64,000 nucleotides of DNA from an uncultured Prevotellaceae bacterium. GTDB taxonomy: Bacteria; Bacteroidota; Bacteroidia; Bacteroidales; Bacteroidaceae. The translations under genes and the position numbers were made by a program. The DNA lies in the NCBI GenBank assembly GCA_902799765.1, contig CADCBZ010000010.1:33476-97475 (forward strand), given 5' to 3'. The notes below the pieces were generated by a model. It was not told the DNA's origin, made no database searches, and saw nothing but the letters and a program-made list of their open reading frames with translations. This document shows, one piece after another, positions 8,769-16,272 of the stretch; within the stretch, counting starts at the first letter, position 1, and every line of letters starts with the position of its first letter.

Positions 8769-9634
8769 AGCGCCTGAGCGGCTCCCTCGGCTATACCGTC
8801 GAGTACAGCTGCGACCTGCTTGGCCGAAGCAAACAGGCCTATTACAAGAAGTGCAAGCGCGACCAGGAGTATCTCTTCCGCGTGATGCGCATCGTGGATG
8901 CTGTCAGGCAGATCCGCCAGATGGATCCCGGCATCGGATACTACAAGCTGTGGCTGATGATGAAGCGTATGTTCCTGTGCGGCTGGGTGCCGGGACGAGA
9001 TGCGTTCCTGAGGCTGCTGCGCGACTTCCAGCTGATGCAGAAGCGTCCCAAGCCCCGCCACACGACGAACTCGAACCATCGCTACCGCAGGTACAAGAAC
9101 CTCATCCGCGGCTTCGTGCCGACACGCGCGAACCGGCTCTGGGTGAGCGACATCACGTACATCGACCTTGTGGACGGCTGCTGCTACCTGCACCTGGTGA
9201 CGGATGCCTACTCGCACAAGATCGTCGGCTGGTGCCTCTCAGACACGCTGGAGGCAGAGTATACGCTGGAGGCTCTCAGGATGGCCATAGCGCAGGCTAC
9301 GGCCGACGAACTGAAGGGGCTCATCCACCACTCTGACAGAGGCGTACAGTACTGCTGCAACGCCTATACGGACGAACTGAGGAAATATGGTATAAGGATA
9401 AGCATGACGGAGGACTACAAGCCCACGGACAACGCCATTGCAGAGCGTGTGAACGGCATCCTCAAGACAGAGGTCATCTACCGCGAGCGGCGCTTCAAGA
9501 GCATTGATGACGCACGTAAGCGCATCGCCTCCTTCATCAGCTTCTACAACGACCAGCGTCCGCACGCCAGCATCGGCATGAAAGTGCCCTCTGTCGCTCA
9601 TACGGAACAAGGGATGCAGCAGCGACTATGGTAG
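8744..9634 (+). CDS. IS3-family transposase OrfB (DDE integrase domain), expressed by -1 frameshift
   Basis: Catalytic part of the transposase. Read in the -1 frame from the A7 run it continues without a stop as IWGQAVERLSG and on to 9634; the first in-frame ATG is at 8882, too late to give the whole domain, so expression as an OrfAB fusion is expected. The DDE residues sit in LWVSDITYIDL, HSDRGVQYC and NAIAERVNG. An HTH_21-like region (RQMDPGIGYYKLW) precedes the core, as in other IS3 members. No disruption is visible. Confidence 0.92.
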   Translation, partial: KKIWGQAVERLSGSLGYTVEYSCDLLGRSKQAYYKKCKRDQEYLFRVMRIVDAVRQIRQMDPGIGYYKLWLMMKRMFLCGWVPGRDAFLRLLRDFQLMQKRPKPRHTTNSNHRYRRYKNLIRGFVPTRANRLWVSDITYIDLVDGCCYLHLVTDAYSHKIVGWCLSDTLEAEYTLEALRMAIAQATADELKGLIHHSDRGVQYCCNAYTDELRKYGIRISMTEDYKPTDNAIAERVNGILKTEVIYRERRFKSIDDARKRIASFISFYNDQRPHASIGMKVPSVAHTEQGMQQRLW

Positions 9635-9649
9635 TCAGGAGGCAGGGCT

Positions 9650-9697
9650 CTCGGGGGCTGTCTGCCCCCTGCCGCAGGGCACCCCCCGAGTGTTTTT
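9650..9697 (+). terminator. Hairpin with T-tract after orfB inside the IS
   Basis: CTCGGGGG (9650-9657) pairs with CCCCCGAG (9683-9690), followed by TGTTTTT. It lies just downstream of the orfB stop and would stop transcription leaving the IS. Confidence 0.65.
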
Positions 9698-9930
9698 CAT
9701 AGCATGGGCTGCGCACAGGGGCAGTAAACCAATTCAGTACAAAGTAAACAAAAAAAGATGAGAAGTAAACAATATCCGTACGAAGTCTACGTTCTTAGGA
9801 AAAGGGGCAACCACCTCAGTGAAGGTCGTCAAACTTTCCCAGGTGAGCGAGTCAACCTTTTCCGTACGGGTAGGCAAGTGTTAAAAAAAAGAGCCTAAAA
9901 GGAGTCAACCTTATTCAGGAAAAGACACGT

Positions 9931-10138
9931 CGCCGTATCACCGTATCACCGTATCACCGTACCATGAAGTGAAATCGATGGGGGGAGTAGTTAGTATCTA
10001 TATATTTTATATTATATATAATATTATAATATTATATATAATATAATTATAAATACACATAATTATTTACATTCTCCTCTGCCTCGACCTGCCTATATGG
10101 GCGGAAGCTTTATGGTACGGTGATACGGTGATACGGCG
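9931..10138. repeat. Large inverted repeat enclosing an AT-rich palindrome
   Basis: The left arm (9931-9965) consists of three GTATCACC units ending in CGTACCAT; the right arm (10112-10138) is its reverse complement with two units. Between them is an AT-rich stretch whose centre (10009-10044) is a perfect 36-bp palindrome made only of A and T. No gene is present. The block directly abuts the IS target duplication and lies upstream of the HU-like gene, so it may be a regulatory or replication-related structure of an older mobile element. Confidence 0.8.
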
Positions 10139-10150
10139 TGGATTCAGCGG

Positions 10151-10203
10151 GATTACTGCAATCTACCAGATTGAACTATTCTTCGAGGGAGATTGCAGTA
10201 ATC
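10151..10203. other. Long-stem hairpin in the 5' region of the HU-like gene
   Basis: GATTACTGCAATCT (10151-10164) and its exact reverse complement (10190-10203) form a 14-bp stem with a 25-nt loop. The right arm can also pair locally with the following CTCTCCC, giving a competing smaller hairpin. It lies about 160 bp upstream of the HU promoter, so it is not part of that transcript; its function is unknown. Confidence 0.6.
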
Positions 10204-10364
10204 TCTCCCCTAGCGCGCAACCATATATAAAAAACGGCAGAAATACGCAAGCAGGCCGAGAGCGTAATTTTGCTATAAGAGCATCTTGTTTGGATATAAT
10301 TTGTTGATTATTAAATATTTACAAAATTAAGATCGAAAATAATTGGAAACATATCGGGAAAAAG

Positions 10365-10396
10365 TTTGTTTTGCATTGATTATTTTTGTAATTTTG
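10365..10396 (+). promoter_or_regulatory. Promoter of the HU-like gene
   Basis: TTTG (10365-10368), 20 bp, TAATTTTG (10389-10396): a full Bacteroidetes promoter match. It leaves a leader of about 85 nt containing a short out-of-frame reading frame (MKNNKKYGEDYL) that overlaps the HU start. Confidence 0.7.
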
Positions 10397-10488
10397 CAGT
10401 GTCAATCATGAGAGACGAAACAAGCGGGAGACGGTGACCCGATGTAGTTCATCGCATAAATCTAATACCATGAAAAACAACAAGAAGT

Positions 10489-11070
10489 ATGGCGAAGATT
10501 ATCTATGAAGTGTACCAAAACAAAAACGAGCACAATGCTGCTTACGGCAAGTGGTACGGCCGTGTAAAGTATCTGGAGAGTTTGAACACCCGTAAGCTGT
10601 CGAACCACATCAGCGAGCACGGCTCTATCTACACCCCCGATGTGGTGTATGGTGTGATGGAGAAGTTCCGTAGCTGTCTGCTGGAGATGCTGCTCAACTC
10701 GAAAAAGGTGAAGATCGAGGGGCTGGGAACCTTCTACACCACCCTGGAGTGTCAGAAGGGCGGCGCTCTGACCAAGGAGAAGTTCAGCGTCCTGAAGGAT
10801 GTGAAGGGTCTGCACATCCGTTTCCTGCCTGAGCAGGAGCAGGAACAGAACATCTCCAGCCGCGAGTTCCTGAAGCAGGCCGAGTTCATCAACGTGGAGA
10901 GCCTTCTGAAGAGCGATGAAGAGTCCACTGGCGGCAGCGGCTCTAACAGTGGCAGCGGCTCTCAGACCGGTGGTAACACTGGCGGAGGCGGTAACACTGG
11001 CGGCAACACCGGCGGAGGTGGTAACACTGGCGGCGGTGGCGATGGAGGCGAAGACCTCGACAAGGATTAG
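10489..11070 (+). CDS. HU-like DNA-binding protein with Gly/Ser-rich tail
   Basis: The 193-residue protein belongs to the HU-like family common in Bacteroidales (LNTRKLSNHISEHGSIYTPD, then VKIEGLGTFYTTLE). This is the IHF/HU fold, with an N-terminal extension; residues about 1-125 form the DNA-binding part. The tail from about residue 145 is made of repeated NTGGGG-type units encoded by imperfect DNA repeats and ends in acidic residues. It is followed 21 bp later by the smalltalk gene, the usual pairing for this family. Such pairs often sit in mobile or phage-derived regions, here next to an IS and a tRNA remnant. The exact role is not known. Confidence 0.88.
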   Translation: MAKIIYEVYQNKNEHNAAYGKWYGRVKYLESLNTRKLSNHISEHGSIYTPDVVYGVMEKFRSCLLEMLLNSKKVKIEGLGTFYTTLECQKGGALTKEKFSVLKDVKGLHIRFLPEQEQEQNISSREFLKQAEFINVESLLKSDEESTGGSGSNSGSGSQTGGNTGGGGNTGGNTGGGGNTGGGGDGGEDLDKD

Positions 11071-11091
11071 CGTTTTTTAATATCAGCTATT

Positions 11092-11193
11092 ATGAATAAG
11101 AAGGAGACTACTAAGTTTATTGTGCAGATTATCATCTCGATTGCTTCGGCGATCCTGACTGCACTGGGTGCCACGTCTTGTATGGGCGTGTGA
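11092..11193 (+). CDS. Smalltalk family small membrane protein
   Basis: A 33-codon gene (MNKKETTKFIVQ... then a single hydrophobic helix ASAILTALGAT, ending SCMGV). Short Lys-rich N-terminus plus one hydrophobic segment, located directly after an HU-like gene, matches the 'smalltalk protein' family of Bacteroidales. The function is unknown. Its stop is followed within a few bases by a strong terminator, which supports a real two-gene transcript. Confidence 0.75.
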   Translation: MNKKETTKFIVQIIISIASAILTALGATSCMGV

Positions 11194-11197
11194 ACAA

Positions 11198-11233
11198 AAA
11201 AAGACTGAGGATCATCTGATTCTCAGTCTTTTT
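11198..11233 (+). terminator. Terminator after the HU-like/smalltalk pair
   Basis: AAAAAGACTGAG (11198-11209) pairs perfectly with CTCAGTCTTTTT (11222-11233) around a 12-nt loop; the A and T tracts make it usable in both directions. It directly abuts the degenerate tRNA copy. Confidence 0.85.
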
Positions 11234-11267
11234 CTGTCGGGATTACTGGACTCGAACCAGCGACCTC
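11233..11267. repeat. 35-bp direct repeat, left copy (tRNA-Pro 3' end, putative att)
   Basis: Identical to 30931-30965. It covers the 3' end of tRNA-Pro plus a few bases beyond the discriminator. A direct repeat of a tRNA 3' end bounding accessory DNA is the classic footprint of site-specific integration; that reading is inference because no integrase lies between the copies. Confidence 0.75.
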
Positions 11268-11304
11268 TCGCCCCCAGAAGCTACGCAACTGGCGCTAAAT
11301 CCCG
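11237..11304 (-). pseudogene. Degenerate tRNA-Pro copy (possible attachment-site remnant)
   Basis: On the minus strand the acceptor stem (CGGGATT/AATCCCG), the T-arm and the GGG anticodon region of tRNA-Pro are recognisable. The D-arm is altered and the 5' side of the anticodon stem is largely missing; total length is about 68 nt against 73 for the intact copy at 30935-31007. The 35 bases covering the 3' end are identical in the two copies. It cannot fold as a normal tRNA. From about 11306 to 11539 no gene is seen; a direct repeat GTGACG-TATTTC-GTGACG lies at about 11343-11360. Confidence 0.8.
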
Positions 11305-11539
11305 TTGATAATCAACTTTTTAGCTTCATATCAAATCCTTTAGGTGACGTATTTCGTGACGGTTTCATCACGTTGGATTAAACTTCAATATTTCAATTCT
11401 CACTTTGATCCACTTGGAATCGGTTACAAAATTACTCCAAAATAATGAGATATGCAAGTATCTCTTCGATTATTTGCTAAATTGCAAGCTTTATTTTAGA
11501 GGAACTTAGCTATATAGTATATCTCCACCTTCAAAATCG

Positions 11540-11764
11540 TCAAATATAGTATGCTGAGAAATCTTTGTCTTTCAAATATTCTGGTGGTTCTTGTAATGGT
11601 GGAAGTTCTGCAAGAACTTGTTTTGCGGGGATTCGTACAATCTCATCGCTACCTTCTTTGCAGACTATAATGTCTTCATTATTCAAAGCTTTTTCCTTTA
11701 GCATTTTTCGATATGCTAACTCTAGGCCAAAATCTACTCTTTCGCAAAACTCTTCACTTGTCAT
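11540..11764 (-). CDS. Small hypothetical protein (74 aa) in the toxin-antitoxin-like operon
   Basis: Acidic small protein with the segment DEIVRIPAKQVLAELPPL; no known domain recognised. Its ATG overlaps the stop of the XRE gene by four bases (ATGA), so the two are translationally coupled. The coupling and a normal amino-acid composition support a real gene. A role as a third component or as a downstream antitoxin-like partner is only a guess. Confidence 0.6.
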   Translation of the reverse strand: MTSEEFCERVDFGLELAYRKMLKEKALNNEDIIVCKEGSDEIVRIPAKQVLAELPPLQEPPEYLKDKDFSAYYI

Positions 11765-12069
11765 AGAATCGTAAGACTAACCCTGCGTCCTAATCCTTGG
11801 AATATCTTCAAAAGTGTAGACACCTGTATATCGGCATGACCATTCTCAACGCGCGAGATATAACTTTTCTTAGTTCCGATCTTTTCAGCAAGTTGCTCCT
11901 GTGTAAGGCCAGCCTTCTGACGTTCCTCTTTAAGGCGCTCTCCTAAAATGAAAGCATCTACATCGGCATCAAACTCCATTCTGGTAGGAGTTCCTTCTGC
12001 ACCAAAATCTTCGGTAATTAAATCTTCAATCGGTGTCAGATTCAATCCCTTCATTTTTTCTCTTTTCAT
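11761..12069 (-). CDS. XRE-family helix-turn-helix antitoxin (HigA-like)
   Basis: About 102 residues with a clear XRE helix-turn-helix near the C-terminus (RQKAGLTQEQLAEKIGTKKSYISRVE as separate helices) and an acidic N-terminus. I chose the ATG at 12067-12069 (MKREKMKG) because AAAGGAG lies just upstream; an in-frame ATG at 12099 is possible. It follows a truncated RelE/HigB-like toxin, the gene order of higBA modules. DNA-binding autorepression of the operon is the usual role of such antitoxins. Confidence 0.8.
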   Translation of the reverse strand: MKREKMKGLNLTPIEDLITEDFGAEGTPTRMEFDADVDAFILGERLKEERQKAGLTQEQLAEKIGTKKSYISRVENGHADIQVSTLLKIFQGLGRRVSLTIL

Positions 12070-12108
12070 ATTATTCTCCTTTCTTGTTTTTACTTTCAAA
12101 ATATTCGT

Positions 12109-12300
12109 TCATAATCCGTTTCGTAATCCTGCTACACCCGCTATTGATTTCAAATAAGTAATAGGAACGACATCTAATGTCATTATGTAGAGGAATATCA
12201 GGTATATCTTTTTTAATGTCCGCAGCGAAAGTGTCTTTTTAAAGTCCTTGAAATAGTCCTTGTAAACCACCAACTGCCTTTTATATTCTTTCTTTGGCAT
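12109..12300 (-). pseudogene. Truncated RelE/HigB-like toxin
   Basis: The N-terminal 63 residues (MPKKEYKRQLVVYKDYFKDF, then YLKSIAGVAGLRNG) match the start of HigB/RelE-type mRNA interferases, which are normally about 100-115 residues and continue past the 'GLYEIR' region with the catalytic C-terminal strands. Here the frame stops at that point, 40 bp before the antitoxin start, and the catalytic part is missing. It is best read as an inactivated toxin beside a retained antitoxin. Confidence 0.65.
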
Positions 12301-12385
12301 ATCGATCAATTATTCGGCAAAGGTAACTAATTAGTAAACATTCTCCAAATATTATCGCAGAAAAATGGCTATTGAGGGTAATATT

Positions 12386-12433
12386 TAACAAAAAAGAGGC
12401 ATAAATCACCTTGTATAGATGAAATATGCCTCT
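12386..12433 (-). terminator. Terminator of a decayed upstream gene
   Basis: Minus strand: AGAGGCATA (12425-12433) and TATGCCTCT (12395-12403) form a 9-bp stem followed by TTTTTTGTT. It lies just after the stop of the gene remnant at 12441-12658. Confidence 0.65.
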
Positions 12434-12440
12434 GTGTTTA

Positions 12441-12658
12441 TTAGAATCGGTAATCAAAAATAGAATCTCCAAATCGGTAGCCATTCACCTTTTTACCATC
12501 TATGGTTTGACTACAACGTTCTACTTTATATATGCTACATTGCTTAATCTACGTGGCTTTTGGTGATAATAGAATACCAAGCCGTTTGAACTGCTCAGCC
12601 AGCTTTAACTTCAAGTCTTTGTCACTGATGAACTCTCCTTTATGATATGTTAGTCGAG
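12441..12658 (-). pseudogene. Remnant of the 3' end of an unidentified gene
   Basis: One minus-strand frame reads WSRLTYHKGEFISDKD, on through LAEQFKRLGILLSPKAT, a stop at 12549-12551, then IYKVERCSQTIDG and NGYRFGDSIFDYRF before the final stop at 12441. The composition is strongly protein-like, and a terminator follows at once. The in-frame stop and the absence of any start indicate a dead C-terminal fragment; the parent family is not recognised. The rest of 12310-13044 holds only another protein-like scrap on the plus strand (12647-12730, ending EKTADNEQRVKKQYALV) and a 39-codon minus-strand frame at about 12920-13036; no intact gene is seen. Confidence 0.5.
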
Positions 12659-13044
12659 ACCATTGACAGCACTATTGAGAAGACTGCCGATAATGAGCAG
12701 AGAGTGAAGAAACAATATGCACTTGTGTAATCAATATAGATGGTGTACTGAAATAAATCAAATAATTCAGAGATTAACAAGTGAATATATATAATAAGGT
12801 GTAGTTACATTTATCAATGATTAAAAAATGCCGCCAATAGACAAAGGCGACATCGGGGAGGTGGTGTAATCTTCTATTCATATTTCGGAATATAAAAATT
12901 TAGCCCCAACCAGTCATTAAACGACTCTGCCAGAGACAAAGAAGATTTCCATATAGGCTTTAGTCAGCAATCTGAGAGCATCCATGATGTCATGTTGCTC
13001 TCCACGTTTTGCTAATTCTTCTATCTTTTTATACACTTTTTTCT

Positions 13045-13857
13045 TTATTTTAACCGATTTCTTTCCTCAATTAGTTCAATAAACTTATCCTTTATTTCCC
13101 TCAAATCATCAGATAAGATACTATCACATCGTTTAGCTATCTCCTCAGGAATTGGATACATACAAGCTGCTATAGCTCCTGCCATGCAGCCAATAGTATC
13201 AGAAGCACCACCAAGGGAAATAGCCAACCGAACAACTTCTTCAAACGAATTGCCCTCCAGGAATGCTCTAATAGCTTTAGGAACAGTAAAAACACAAGAA
13301 TCGTCAAATCTATAATGTGGTCGAGTTTTTGCAATTGACCAGTAAAGGTTGTATCCAAATGTGTTTTCTATATACTCTTTGATTTCTTGCTTAGTCCATC
13401 CTTGCTTACAAAGGAATACACTTGTTGCAATAGCCTGAGCACCTTGCACACCTTGACAATGATTATGACTGACAGAGGCCGTTAATGCTGAGAGTGCCAA
13501 AGCTTCATCGAGAGTCTTTGCATACAATCCTACAGGACTAACTCGCATACCAGAACCCATACCCCAACTATTGTAAGGTTGAGGATTAGTATAAAAAAGC
13601 CATGAAAAGAAGCGTTCTCCGTAACCAGCATCAGGATGATTACTACCCAATTCCTGCATACATCTTATTAATTTCTCGATAGTATGTGCCTTATCCTCAA
13701 TCAGCCATTTCGCTACGGCCAATGTCATAACGGAGTCATCTGTAAAACAATTTTTTTCACTGAACAGTTCGAAATCAGTTCTCTTCATTCCTCCAAACTC
13801 ATACGGCGATCCGATAATATCACCAGCCAATGCACCTAACATTTTTACTTGTCCCAT
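13045..13857 (-). CDS. ADP-ribosylglycohydrolase family protein (DraG-like)
   Basis: Removes ADP-ribose from modified targets, with Mg2+. The 270 residues carry the family hallmarks: LGALAGDIIGSPYE at the N-terminus, FTDDSVMTLAVA (metal-binding TDDS), VSHNHCQGVQGAQAIATS, and the C-terminal SLGGASDTIGCMAGAIA with the conserved metal ligands. Length is normal. It is preceded by a lipoprotein gene on the same strand (15 bp gap) and seems to be the last gene of the 16155-13045 operon. The start at 13857 is used; an in-frame ATG four codons later is also possible. Confidence 0.9.
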   Translation of the reverse strand: MGQVKMLGALAGDIIGSPYEFGGMKRTDFELFSEKNCFTDDSVMTLAVAKWLIEDKAHTIEKLIRCMQELGSNHPDAGYGERFFSWLFYTNPQPYNSWGMGSGMRVSPVGLYAKTLDEALALSALTASVSHNHCQGVQGAQAIATSVFLCKQGWTKQEIKEYIENTFGYNLYWSIAKTRPHYRFDDSCVFTVPKAIRAFLEGNSFEEVVRLAISLGGASDTIGCMAGAIAACMYPIPEEIAKRCDSILSDDLREIKDKFIELIEERNRLK

Positions 13858-13871
13858 AGTTATCTCTTTAT

Positions 13872-14477
13872 TTATTTTGACATCTTCGCATCCATTGACG
13901 CTATACGATTACCTCTCTCATCAAATGCTTCGATGACATTGTAGCGTCCGCCACCTTCATAATATGCATAGCTCTGCATGATGAGCAAACCCTCTTCTTC
14001 ACTGATACCGATTAAGCCTCTGTTCGTTGGCAGACAAATGGCCTGTCCAGAATTGATGTCAATGATGAAGCTTTCAACATTTCTATAGTCTGAGCATCCT
14101 TCTGCCAATAGTTTTAGTGGTTCACCTCTACAAGAAAGAATAATTACTTTTGAGATTGTCGGTATTGAGTCTTGCGGAATGGTAACACTATGTTCCATCG
14201 AAAACCTACTACCATCTGCATTCGGATGTGATAATAGAATCTTCTTTGCAGACTTTTTGTCTTTATCAAATGTCCACAAAGAGACCTGTTTAATTGCTCC
14301 CAAACCTTCAATACTATCTCCTATTGCTTCATCATTCAGGAATACAACATAGTATTCATTCTCTGCTACAGCCTGTGCCGTAGAGGGAATGCCACTATAT
14401 TCACTTTCGTCTCTTTCAGAATGGCCACAGCCTATCATATGAGCAGCACACATTATTATATATAATAGGTGTCTCAT
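13872..14477 (-). CDS. Hypothetical lipoprotein
   Basis: The 201-residue protein starts with a short hydrophobic signal ending in a lipobox-like MIGC at about residues 14-17, followed by a Ser/Glu-rich region, as in Bacteroidetes lipoproteins. The rest is beta-rich without a known domain. It lies 3 bp after the DUF285 repeat gene and 14 bp before the ADP-ribosylglycohydrolase gene, so it is co-transcribed with both. No function can be assigned. Confidence 0.7.
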   Translation of the reverse strand: MRHLLYIIMCAAHMIGCGHSERDESEYSGIPSTAQAVAENEYYVVFLNDEAIGDSIEGLGAIKQVSLWTFDKDKKSAKKILLSHPNADGSRFSMEHSVTIPQDSIPTISKVIILSCRGEPLKLLAEGCSDYRNVESFIIDINSGQAICLPTNRGLIGISEEEGLLIMQSYAYYEGGGRYNVIEAFDERGNRIASMDAKMSK

Positions 14478-14480
14478 TTC

Positions 14481-15761
14481 CTATATCGTTTTTAATCTAT
14501 TTGCTTCTTTTTTTACAGCTTCATTAGCATTTGTATTATCATCCAAAAGATAATCAAGGAATTCTTCAGCCTTTTTCTCATCCTTTTCATAATAACAAGG
14601 AATCCCCGTTGCCTCCTCAATAGCTGTATCTCGCATACCCATATACCACTTATACAGGCTTTCAATGTCACCAATCCCCCTTGCCATCATCTCCCAAATG
14701 TCCTTTTCCGTTGTGCAGAAGAACAGACGACGAAGCACCTCTGTATCGGTAAAGTCATCAGTCTCTCGCTTGAAGAAATCCAAGTAGCCATTGAGCCAAT
14801 CGGTTGCAAATTTTCCTATTGGTAACTTCAGTAGAGGGAATAACCACATAAGGACCTCCACACGCAGTTCTTCGTCTTCTATCAGTTCATAGTCTTTTTC
14901 AACCATGAACTTGTAAAAATCGAAACCGTTCTTCTTGAAAGCACGCCATACAGGTATAAGTTCTGGAATGATGACATCTTCATTGAATCTCGGCTTCTCT
15001 TCCTTATCCACTCCGCAACAAAAAGCATAGACTGCTTTCTTTAAGGCATATACATCTACAGCATGCTTTTGACGGTAATGGGGGTGATACATAGGTAATT
15101 TCTCAAGACCTACTGGTACAATCCAATCAACACCCCTGGGTAAAGGGCAATTGGTAAACATCTCGTTCATACTGTTGACATTATCTACAATAAAGCTGCT
15201 GATATTAAGGTCTTCCAATAACACGTCGCCTTTAAACATTCCGCTCATATACTCCACTCTTTCCGTATTGAAGTTTGTCAAATCAAGTTCTTTCAGAGAA
15301 GAGCAAAATGCAAACATATCACCCATGAACATTACATTTTTAGTATTGAAACTACTGACATCGAGCTTGGAGAGTGATGAGCATCCAGAGAACATCCACC
15401 CCATAGAATGCACCTTCTCTGTGTTGAAAGAACTTAAATCAAGACTGACCAATGATGAACAATTCCAAAACATGCCAGACATATTCACGACATTGTCAGT
15501 TCTCAGATTCTTGATTCCGACGATCTCTTTAAGATTCGTACAATCCATAAACCACTTCATTGTGCTTTCAACGCCATCATATTCAGCAAAGGATTCGTCA
15601 AATACCACCTTCTCAATAGATTTTGCACAATTTTTCCACCCTACTTTATCTATTGGTTCAAAGATATAAATACCACCCTTGCAACGATGCTGTAATAATT
15701 CATCATAGTAAAAAGTCAGAACCCTGTCCAACTCGTTGTAGATTGCATAAGACCTGTTCAT
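14481..15761 (-). CDS. DUF285 (BspA/Mycoplasma lipoprotein-type) repeat protein
   Basis: The 426 residues contain at least five DUF285 leucine-rich repeats of the form MFxxCSSLxxLDLSSFNTxxV between about residues 68 and 210. After them comes an unrelated, helix-rich C-terminal half with many acidic and aromatic residues. Unlike surface-exposed DUF285 proteins it has no signal peptide, so it is probably cytoplasmic. It starts 3 bp after a 41-codon gene and ends 3 bp before a lipoprotein gene. Repeat proteins of this type bind partners; the partner here is unknown. Confidence 0.8.
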   Translation of the reverse strand: MNRSYAIYNELDRVLTFYYDELLQHRCKGGIYIFEPIDKVGWKNCAKSIEKVVFDESFAEYDGVESTMKWFMDCTNLKEIVGIKNLRTDNVVNMSGMFWNCSSLVSLDLSSFNTEKVHSMGWMFSGCSSLSKLDVSSFNTKNVMFMGDMFAFCSSLKELDLTNFNTERVEYMSGMFKGDVLLEDLNISSFIVDNVNSMNEMFTNCPLPRGVDWIVPVGLEKLPMYHPHYRQKHAVDVYALKKAVYAFCCGVDKEEKPRFNEDVIIPELIPVWRAFKKNGFDFYKFMVEKDYELIEDEELRVEVLMWLFPLLKLPIGKFATDWLNGYLDFFKRETDDFTDTEVLRRLFFCTTEKDIWEMMARGIGDIESLYKWYMGMRDTAIEEATGIPCYYEKDEKKAEEFLDYLLDDNTNANEAVKKEANRLKTI

Positions 15762-15764
15762 AAC

Positions 15765-15890
15765 CTATTTGCCCATGATGGGCTGTGTGTAAGTTACTTT
15801 TACTTCGCATGTGGCTGTTGCGTTCTCACTGTACAGGCGCATCATCTCATTGAGATCGCCTGTTACCGTTGAATAGTACTTATAATCCAT
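15765..15890 (-). CDS. Small hypothetical protein (41 aa)
   Basis: Encodes MDYKYYSTVTGDLNEMM followed by a Thr/Ala-rich end TYTQPIMGK. It stops 3 bp before the ATG of the DUF285 gene, suggesting translational coupling. No family is recognised; support is only position and composition. Confidence 0.4.
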   Translation of the reverse strand: MDYKYYSTVTGDLNEMMRLYSENATATCEVKVTYTQPIMGK

Positions 15891-15945
15891 AATTATACTG
15901 CTTTTTATTTTTGTATTTTATATTTCTGCCTCATCAAGAAGCATC

Positions 15946-16155
15946 CTAACCATTCCACGTAGCCAAAGCCCAGATGATAAAGATTATACAGACGATGGTG
16001 AATATAATGTAACCCAAATCGCTACCTATTGATGCGAATGATCCGCCAAACAGCCCCCCCATTTCTCTAATAACCAACCAAAGCAATGGAAGGATAAAAA
16101 CTAACATTATTAATGCTAGTAGAACACAGAAGAGCATCTTTAAAATACTACCCAT
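15946..16155 (-). CDS. Small membrane protein (69 aa)
   Basis: Two hydrophobic helices (about residues 6-27 and 45-65) around a Gly-rich loop (GGLFGGSFASIG). No family recognised. It is the first gene after the promoter at 16171-16178, which carries a partial version of the WYL-linked operator seen at 17236-17264, and so probably heads the operon leading to the ADP-ribosylglycohydrolase. Confidence 0.55.
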   Translation of the reverse strand: MGSILKMLFCVLLALIMLVFILPLLWLVIREMGGLFGGSFASIGSDLGYIIFTIVCIIFIIWALATWNG

Positions 16156-16170
16156 AATCTTTTTTTTGTG

Positions 16171-16211
16171 CGAAGATAAAGGCAGCTTAGGAAATTCTGT
16201 TTCTTACCCTA
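16171..16211 (-). promoter_or_regulatory. Putative promoter with half operator upstream of the small membrane protein
   Basis: On the minus strand a -7-like TATCTTCG (16171-16178) is preceded by an imperfect inverted repeat that in plus orientation starts TAGGAAATT (16188-16196) and continues toward TTACCCTA. The TAGGAAATT half is identical to that of the perfect palindrome in front of the WYL gene at 16273-17196, so the same regulator may act on both. This is inference from motif similarity. Confidence 0.4.
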
Positions 16212-16272
16212 TTTTTTACTCAACAAATTAATAAAAATTAAGATTCATACCATATATGATAGCATTATGGCT

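Larger units (their letters stand above)
8294..9927 (+). mobile_element. IS3-family insertion sequence (IS150-like), complete
   Basis: The element is 1634 bp long. Its 26-bp terminal inverted repeats (8294-8319 and 9902-9927) begin TGTCTT and match at 22 of 26 positions. The three bases CGT occur directly on both sides (8291-8293 and 9928-9930), fitting the 3-bp target duplication of the family. Inside are overlapping orfA and orfB, the latter with a DDE catalytic core, joined by a -1 frameshift site, and a strong hairpin-terminator after orfB. Its GC content is visibly higher than that of the neighbouring DNA. It appears intact and potentially active. Confidence 0.93.

Noticed and set aside
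9848-9871. Second right end of the IS (GAGTCAACCTTTTCC)
   Set aside because: Only part of the terminal repeat matches and no CGT duplication follows; the end at 9927 matches over 26 bp.
9931-9965. CRISPR-like array from the GTATCACC units
   Set aside because: Units are 8 bp, contiguous, without spacers, and no cas gene is present.
12281-12484. 67-codon minus-strand frame
   Set aside because: It overlaps a gene remnant in another frame and runs through a terminator hairpin; no protein-like features.
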